From assembly GCA_013339895.1 (NCBI GenBank), contig JABACO010000006.1:7230298-7294297 (forward strand): 64,000 bases of DNA. The letters are read 5' to 3'. The notes beneath the pieces were generated by a model. It did not search any database, was not told the origin of the DNA, and saw only the letters and a program-made list of their open reading frames with translations. Shown here in pieces: positions 57,621-64,000 of this stretch. Source of the stretch: Ephydatia muelleri. Its lineage: Eukaryota > Porifera > Demospongiae > Spongillida > Spongillidae. The stretch's first letter is position 1; each line of letters begins with the position of its first letter. Both the position numbers and the translations under genes were made by a program.

Positions 57621-58420
57621 AATGAGTGAGAAATCCACTCCCGGGGGGTCTGCGGATTTACCACCAACCGAGGAGGCGGCCCCCTTTCAGTGAGAACGCC
57701 AGATGGCCTGGATTGCCAACATCGTGGCCGGCACTTCCGCTCAGTCATTGCCACCATCCAGTGAGTCAATGTAGCATAGCCATTACGCGGTCGCCTCGAT
57801 AACGTTCTAGTGTGTATACGTAATAAGGTGATAGATAGTCTATCGTCGTCCGAATCACGCCCGATAGCTATCTTATGCTATAATGGGTATATATAAGTTT
57901 GGTGCATTGCTCATTGTCTTACCTTATAGGCCAGGTCACCGCTAAGGCCCCCGTGCCAACGGGCACCGAGTTGCCGACTTTTACTCCGCTACTCGCTACC
58001 GGGCCCCCACTGGTGCAACATTTGCAGTTGCCACCAATATCGTCACAACCGTCGTTAGACCCACTGAAAATTTCGATGGCACCTCGTGGGTAGCCTACGA
58101 TCGCCAGTTCCGTCGCGAGGCCATGGCACGGAAGGACCTCAATTGGTCAGTGACGAACGCACGTCTTTATAGCGAAGCGTTTACAGGACGTGCTAGAGCC
58201 ATTCCCCGCTGCCGATACTGTCTCAGCGAGACACACGAGCTTAGGGCCTGCCCCGTCAACCCGGATAACCTCGACCCGACCACTCGTAGACAACCAAGCC
58301 CCACCCTACCGGCAAAAGACGTTTGCCGGAACTACAACGAGGGGAGATGACGGTACAGCCGATGCAAGTACCAACACGTCTGCTCAGAGTGCTACCGCCC
58401 ACATCCTTGGTCTACGTGCC
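57621..58420 (+). pseudogene. DIRS-like ORF1 (gag-like, zinc knuckles)
   Basis: ATG at 57621 opens MSEKSTPGGSADLPPTEEAA and stops within 25 codons. Coding content resumes at about 57930 as a Pro-rich stretch. The region 58123-58400 then contains CRYCLSETHELRACP (CX2CX4HX4C) and DVCRNYNEGR, followed in another frame by CSECYRPHPWSTCP. Paired Cys/His knuckles like these sit in ORF1 of DIRS-type retroelements. At least two frameshifts and stops are present. It lies directly upstream of the RT. Confidence 0.6.
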
Positions 58421-59432
58421 CTAGGAACACCCGTCGGGAAGACCGCGAAGGCCGGGACCGCTCTCGTCCTCCGAGGCCGTAACTATTGGAACGCATGCAT
58501 GGGCCATTGTTATTTGGGTCATTCTGTAACGTGTGTAACGTTTCATGCTCAGTCTGAATATCTTGGTATACGCATGCTAGATAGCAACATGTGCATGGGG
58601 GTTGCCCTCCGCTCGTTTTGAGCGTGAACGCCTGCGTAGACAGGCTTAACATTGTTTGACACATTACACGTAATATGCGCATGGCATTTTGGTATCGTAT
58701 TTACTGCTGGGTCCTTATACACAGCTCGACCGACCGCCTATCTCTACACGACCGACCTCGTAGCCTTGCAGGCATGTAATTCGGCACAGGTACCACAACT
58801 CGAGTTTACTGAAAGTGCAATTCGTACCCCCCTATTTCACGATGCATGGGTAGCAGCCCTGTCGAGTCACCCGGATCGAAACTTCGTCACGTACATCTGC
58901 ACAGGTCTCAGAGACGGATTTAGAATCGGTTTCGCTCGCACAGCCCCTCTCAGAAGTGCTTCAGCCAACATGTTCTCGGCAGTCCAGCACCCGGAGATCA
59001 TTGACGAGTACATATCGAAGGAACTAAGGGTGGGTAGGATACTGGCTACCAATTGCCACCCTGCCATTCACATCAACAGGTTTGGTGTCATCCCGAAAGG
59101 TCACAACTCGGGAAAATTAATGGCGCCTCATCACTGACCTATCCTACCCACCTGGGAACAGCGTTAACGATGGTATAGACCCAGATCTCTGCTCACTCCA
59201 GTATACAACCGTGGAGGACGTGGCCGGTGCAGCAGCAAAACTAGGTCGGGGTGCGCTAATGGCCAAGATCGATATCGAAGCCGCCTATCGACTAGTTCCG
59301 GTTCACCCGCACGACCGTCCTCTCTATGGAGTGGAAAGGACAGATTTTTGTCGATCTGATGCTACCTTTTGGTCTTCGCTCGGCACCCAAGATATTCACT
59401 GCCATAGCCGACGCACTGGAGTGGTGCATTAA

Positions 59433-60361
59433 GGGAGCGTTCACAAATGATGTCACGCTGACCATATGTATGTATGATTCCCCCTAACGTGACTGGATTG
59501 GATATGATACATAGGGTATGTATGTATGGTAACAACAGCGTGACTTGTTAATTTATTTTAAAAAGTAAATATTTATTAATCATTGATACTACCTCGGTAC
59601 GGTAATGATGGCGGCGCCAGTTGGCAACAAGAGGGAATTGTACTTCCGCGTGCGCAAAGCCTACAAGCAAATCAGACAGATCAAATGAATCATGAAAATT
59701 CTATCAAGATCTGGAATGACATGAAAAAAGCGCACAATTTGTCCGATGTTGTCGCTAAGTTTGAAGAGGAGCAAGCAAAGGTGTCCCTTAAGAAGAAAGG
59801 ACAGCTTTTAGGCTTTTGGAGCAGCCTATCACACAAACCGGCGGAGAAAAACACTACTCAAGGCCAAGGCCAGGATGAATTGTCAACTGCGGACGGCATG
59901 GAAAGATGCATTCACAGGAACCCCAATCATTGACCACCTTGTAGTTCCTCGACGTATTGTCATAAGATTGGGAAATGAAGTGTTAGTAATAACTAGTGAC
60001 CACCCTGATGGAGAAGCAGCAGATTGGGTGAATATTGAAGACATTGCTACTGAGCAACACAAAAACATTCCACCTGATAGTGTTCCCCATGTAGGGGATC
60101 AACTCCCAGTAATTACATTGCATGAACACTTCCAAGAACCATGGGAAGAAGATACACTGTAGCTTGTAAACTGTGCTTAAAGTGATTACAAAAACTGCTA
60201 GCATGTGTGAACTGACATTGAAAGCCAAATATTAATAATTTACACAAAAAATACCGAATTGAATAAATACTATACTAGTACATCAGTACAATAGCTGATT
60301 GATTGAAACCAGCCTGCTGTGGAAAAAAGAATAAACTGAGAACTTTCATCCTTAAAGTGAA

Positions 60362-60398
<37 letters not shown>

Positions 60399-60536
60399 AT
60401 GGTGTAACGAAACGTGACATCTTTTAAAGCTGGGGTATGGGGGTATGGTTCTTACTTTTGTGACAAATGTGGACAACATATGTATGTATGGTCCAATATT
60501 CATCAATAAAGCGTGACATCATTTATGGATGCTCCC
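59433..60536. mobile_element. Harbinger-like insertion, TSD TAA
   Basis: TAA is duplicated at 59430-59432 and 60537-60539. Ends GGGAGCGTTCACAAATGATG and its near-inverse CATCATTTATGGATGCTCCC show about 25 bp of imperfect inverted repeats. Removing the insert plus one TAA restores the RT frame ALEWCIKTQGVANVHHYLDD. A three-base TAA target fits PIF/Harbinger. A 35-base G run lies near 60363-60397. Confidence 0.85.
59590..60162 (+). pseudogene. ORF inside Harbinger-like insertion, unknown
   Basis: Two overlapping frames give one protein-like product. The first reads NHENSIKIWNDMKKAHNLSD and FEEEQAKVSLKKKGQLLGFW. The second reads AFTGTPIIDHLVVPRRIVIR, then GEAADWVNIEDIATEQHKNI, and ends at TAG, 60160-60162. 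A frameshift lies at about 59880-59930. It is not a recognisable Harbinger transposase or Myb protein. A captured host gene or an unclassified element protein is possible. Confidence 0.4.
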
Positions 60537-62794
60537 TAAGACTCAGGGTGTCGCCAACGTGCATCATTATTTAGACGATTTTGCCATTATCGGCTCGCCA
60601 GGCTCGGACGAGATCCACAAGTCCTTTTCAACGCTTCAGAGCGTGTGCACAAGGCTAGGCGTACCGCTGGCCCAGCACAAGACCGAGGGCCCTGCCACAC
60701 GCATCACGTTCTTAGGTATCACCATTGACACGCAGGCCGGCCAATTAAGCCTTCCGGATGAAAAGCTGGAACGATTACGGTCCTTACTGGTTAGCTGGGG
60801 GGACCGCAAAGTATGTACAAAGAAGGAACTGGAATCACTAGTGGGCATACTCAATCACGCCTGTAAGGTCATTCGGCCCGGGCGCTCCTTTCTTAGGAGG
60901 ATGTTCGATTTACTCAAGCAGCACCGGAATGCTTATCACAAAATTCGCCTGAATCGAGGTTTCGATCCGACCTCCAGTGGTGGTCCATATTTTCCACCTC
61001 ATGGAACGGGGTGTCCTACCTGTCCGCTCAAACCACGGGGGAATTCTCCACCAATGCATCCAGAACATGGGGGGTGTGGTGCCCACTACAAGGACTCATG
61101 GTTCCAGCTACAATGGGAAGCAAATACCGTCCACTTACCTAGTGCTAAAGGAACTGCTGCCTGTCGTGGTAGCAACCGTCGTGTGGGGGTCGGCTTGGCA
61201 AGCCCAGAAAATCCTATGTCACTGTGATAACCAGGCAGTCGTTGCGGTTCTTCGATCGAGGACTAGCAAGCATCGGCATATAATGCATATGCTTCGGTGC
61301 CTGTTTTTCATCGAAGCCTCGTACGGTTTCGAGTTGGCATCCGCGTATATTAATAGCAGAGCCAATTATCTGGCCAATGACCTCTCGCGTAATACCTTAT
61401 CTTCCTTCCTGTTGAAGGTTCCGGGAGCCAGCAAAATCCCAGTTTCAATACCCGCCGAGCTCTTGGAAATTCTACTCGACCTGTCAATGGACTGGACGTC
61501 ACCAGGCTGGACTCAGCGCTTCAGGGCTATTTTCACAACGGCCTCGCTCCATCGACACATCGGTCATATGACTGCGCGCTAAGGCGCTTTAATTCCTTTT
61601 GTGTGGAGTATAGCATCCTTGATCCCTTCCCCGTAAATGAAAAACTTCTTTGTTACTTCGCCACGAAGCTAGCCAATGACGGTCTCGCGCCCCAGACGAT
61701 CAAGGTGTACCTGTCCGCTGTCCGGAGCATGCAGTTATCCCTCGGACTACCTTGCCCGCGAGAAGAATCCACGCTGCCAGTACTAAAAAGGGTGCTAGAT
61801 GGCATTCGCAGAGCACAAGCGACACAGAACAGTGGCACACCTCGCATTCGTATGCCCATCACAGTTACGGTGCTGAGACAGATTCGGACAGAAATTAACA
61901 GATCACCAGAGGCGGAACCTGACCGCCTAGCGTTTTGCATGGGCTATTGCTACCGTGGCATTCTTCGGTTTTTTCCGCCTGGGCGAGTTGCTGGTCGGCA
62001 CGGAGGCCGAGTACACGGCGGCCAGCCACCTTTCGTGGGGAGACGTAGCGGTCGATTGTAATTCAGCACCATCTTTGGTCAAAATACACCTGAGAAAGTC
62101 GAAGTGCGACCAGTTCGGAGCAGGTGCTGACATTCTGTTGGGTCGCACAGGGTGCGATTTATGTCCAGTCGCGGCAATCCGTGCGTACATAAGCCAAAGG
62201 GGCAGGTCACCGGGACATTTTTTCCTCGACGGGGAAGGTAAAACCATAACAAAGCCGCGGTTTATCACTCAGTTGAGAGGCTACTTGAAATCAGCGGGTC
62301 TCCCTAGTGATCAGTTTGCTGGTCATAGCTTCCGCATCGGGGCCGCACCACAGCAGCGCAGGTCGGCATGGAAGACTCAATCATCCAGACTCTGGGCAGA
62401 TGGCACAGCGCAGCCTTTCTTCGGTACATCCATACGCCACATGACCGGCTGGCTGCACTCTCTGTATCATTAGCCAAGTGAATAACATATCATAATTAAT
62501 TACAAATTGTCTATACCTTTACCTTGGTTTGGGGATGAACGAGGCACGCCCCTCCCCCAAGTAGGGAGCCTCTTCACTGGGCAGGGTAGGCACGCCACAG
62601 ATGGGCGGTGCCATGGACTACACCCCCAAACAGAAGGGGCGTCCCCCGACACCCCAAAGCCCGGGAGAGTTGCATGTGACGTCACGCGCGTCTTACATCA
62701 TGTGTATTGTTTACTTTCTTGTTGCGTTACGTCATGTTTTGTTCGTGCGTCATGTTTTGCTGCGTACGTCATCAATTTAGCGAGAGCGCTATTA

Positions 62795-63640
62795 ATGGAA
62801 CTCGATTGGTTGCCGTTAGTACACCGTGAAGAAAACGCATTAGTAAAGGACAGTGAACACAGAGAGGAAATACCAGGAAACAGTCAAGACACAGAGGATA
62901 TATTTGGAGACAGTGAAGGCATGGCAGAAGGTGGCGGTGAAGAGTTTGAAGACAGTGAAGACACAGATGAGATACCAGGAGACAGTGAAGATACAGAGGA
63001 GATACCAGGAGATAGTGAAGACACAGAGGAGATACCAGGAGATAGTGAGGACACAGAGGAGATACAAGGAGACAGTGAAGACACAGAGGAGATACCAGGA
63101 GATACTGAAGACACAGAAAAGATACCAGAAGACAATGAAGACACAGATGAGATACAAGGAGACAGTGAGGACACAGAGGAGATACAAGGAGACAGTGAAG
63201 ACACAGAGGAGATATTTGGAGACAGTGAAGGCATGGCAGAAGTCGACAGTGAAGAATCTGAAGTAGACAAGGTATGCAGTTGTACCATGTTCTCAAGTAG
63301 TGCATGCAAACCTGTTGCTCATGAGAAAAAGTTGAAACAAGTACTGCATGATAACCAATATCTACGGAATGAGATCAAGAATCTTAAGGCTACTATTAAA
63401 AGACTTTCATTGTCATCAGAAGCTCTTGAAGCTGATTCAGCTAAACTACTTCACTACACTGGTATCCCAGATTGGACAGTTTTCAAAGCTCTGTTAGCAC
63501 TTGTTGAACCTGCATTACCAGAAATGCGATCTGAATTAGAGTTGAGTAAATTCCAGAGACTCCTAATGTTTTTAATGAAAGTTAGATTAAATCTTCATGA
63601 TATGGATGGATATGGCCTGGGCATATTGCTAGAGTATGTA
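62795..63640 (+). CDS. DDE-transposase N-terminal region with acidic repeats
   Basis: ATG at 62795 starts MELDWLPLVHREENALVKDS. Residues about 25-150 are an acidic tract built from a 10-residue unit (DSEDTEEIPG), encoded by a 30-nt minisatellite. A coiled-coil stretch follows (LKQVLHDNQYLRNEIKNLKA, TIKRLSLSSEALE). Then comes LHYTGIPDWTVFKALLALVE, LSKFQRLLMFLMKVRLNLHD and MDGYGLGI. The last part matches the HTH_Tnp_4 region that precedes DDE_Tnp_4 domains. The DDE core is absent: homology ends near 63630, just before Ty3/gypsy sequence begins. The open frame runs on to 63811 in unrelated sequence. Confidence 0.6.
62940..63240. repeat. 30-bp coding minisatellite
   Basis: About nine units of GACAGTGAAGACACAGAGGA plus GATACCAGGA, with third-position and single-codon variants (CCA/CAA; GAT/GAC). 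All units keep the reading frame. Confidence 0.92.
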
Positions 63641-63689
63641 GAAGTGGTGGGAGGCCAGTTGGTTTGTCTAAGCCAACATCACAACCTTA

Positions 63690-64000
63690 TCAAGGGCGCA
63701 ACACTCTCTCAGTGGATGATTCTGCAGAAGAAGAATCTGCAATTGACAACGTTAGTGTGTTTGCTGTTGGAACACCACAAGTTCGTCCTATTGTGGTTAA
63801 GATTGCAGTGAACGGAACAACGATTGAGATGGAAGTAGACACTGGGGCAGCTGTCTCGTTAGTATCAGAGCGCACTTGGAAGCAGATTAGGGGTCAAGTG
63901 AAATTACGGAAGGCAGATGTTGTTTTGAGAGCATATAATCACATGCGGTTGAAGGTACTGGGAGAGGCTGAGCTGCAGGTACAGTATGGTGGTCGGAGAT
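63690..64000 (+). pseudogene. Ty3/gypsy aspartic protease, cut by window end
   Basis: The frame reads TLSVDDSAEEESAIDNVSVF, then TIEMEVDTGAAVSLVSERTW and LRAYNHMRLKVLGEAELQVQ. DTGA is the retropepsin active site, and the LxVLGE flap-side pattern fits Ty3/gypsy Pro. No stop lies between 63690 and 64000. The start is missing, because the upstream sequence belongs to the transposase ORF. The rest lies beyond the window, so it may be an intact pol. Confidence 0.72.

Larger units (their letters stand above)
58700..62474 (+). pseudogene. DIRS-like RT, RNase H and tyrosine recombinase
   Basis: RT start lies at 58730-59430: LRVGRILATNCHPAIHINRF, GVIPKGHN, then LMAKIDIEAAYRLVPVHPHD. It is interrupted at 59433-60536. 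RT resumes with VHHYLDDFAIIGSPGSDEIH (the YLDD catalytic box), then ITFLGITIDTQAG and the thumb. RNase H at 61100-61580 includes LCHCDNQAVVAVL and YINSRANYLANDLSRN. The tyrosine recombinase (61603-62474) has GFFRLGELLVG (first Arg), FAGHSFRIGA (HxxR) and, in another frame, TLGRWHSAAFLRYI (Trp and nucleophile Tyr). Three or more frameshifts make it dead. The RT-RH-YR order defines the DIRS group. No methyltransferase domain is seen, so the subgroup is open. Confidence 0.85.

Noticed and set aside
62772-63309. Hydrophobic Leu/Val/Ser-rich minus-strand membrane proteins
   Set aside because: Antisense shadow of the acidic 30-nt minisatellite; the plus frame has a plausible start and a recognisable domain.

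Overview
This is eukaryotic nuclear DNA from a metazoan. It has intron-split genes with GT/AG junctions, abundant microsatellites, and a dense pile-up of retrotransposons and DNA transposons. I see no bacterial operons, tRNA, rRNA or CRISPR arrays. An ankyrin-ROCO-Death gene, DPEKK-type coding repeats, R2-like and DIRS-like retroelements, a Ginger transposon and many hairpin MITEs together suggest a marine invertebrate, most likely a demosponge. The species assignment is inference only.

Layout. 1-870: 152-bp satellite. 1497-2172: CA microsatellite and a possible small four-exon gene. 2.8-8.1 kb: MITEs, a long decayed repeat field, an RT fragment and a piggyBac-like element with TTAA target duplications. 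8.5-13.3 kb: R2-like retroelement remains, one interrupted by a 1.5-kb TIR element. 15.0-20.5 kb: a decayed Tc1/mariner-type transposase between inverted TG/CA-rich arms, flanked by 0.6-kb direct repeats. 21.3-23.0 kb: four more R2-like pieces in both orientations.

23.5-25.8 kb, minus strand: three exons of a ROCO gene (Roc GTPase half, COR, C-terminal Death-like domain). A matching upstream exon (ankyrin repeat plus P-loop) lies at 37.8-38.0 kb. Two exact 99-nt, one-ankyrin-repeat exons lie at 46.6 and 55.4 kb on the same strand and in the same phase. If these belong to one gene, it spans more than 30 kb with transposon-filled introns.

Those introns would hold: a minisatellite-rich DPEKK ORF relic (27.6-28.2 kb); a 3.9-kb transposon with 491-bp TIRs and a DUF7869-like protein carrying two internal stops (28.7-32.7 kb); a 761-bp TTCG array beside an unknown zinc-knuckle ORF (32.9-34.8 kb); several MITEs; and two copies of a Ty3/gypsy pol pseudogene (42.5-46.1 and 53.3-54.7 kb) inside a segmental duplication.

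Between the duplicate copies sits a nearly complete Ginger transposon (47852-52734, TSD TAGC). It encodes an integrase-like transposase joined to a Ulp1-type protease and a PHD finger. 56.4-57.0 kb: a MITE-like element carrying two spliced exon remnants. 57.6-62.5 kb: a DIRS-like tyrosine-recombinase retroelement, broken by a Harbinger-like insertion. 62.8-64.0 kb: the N-terminal part of a DDE-transposase ORF with an acidic repeat tract, then a Ty3/gypsy protease cut by the window end.

Most coding sequence here is selfish and decayed. The only convincing host gene is the ANK-ROCO-Death gene.
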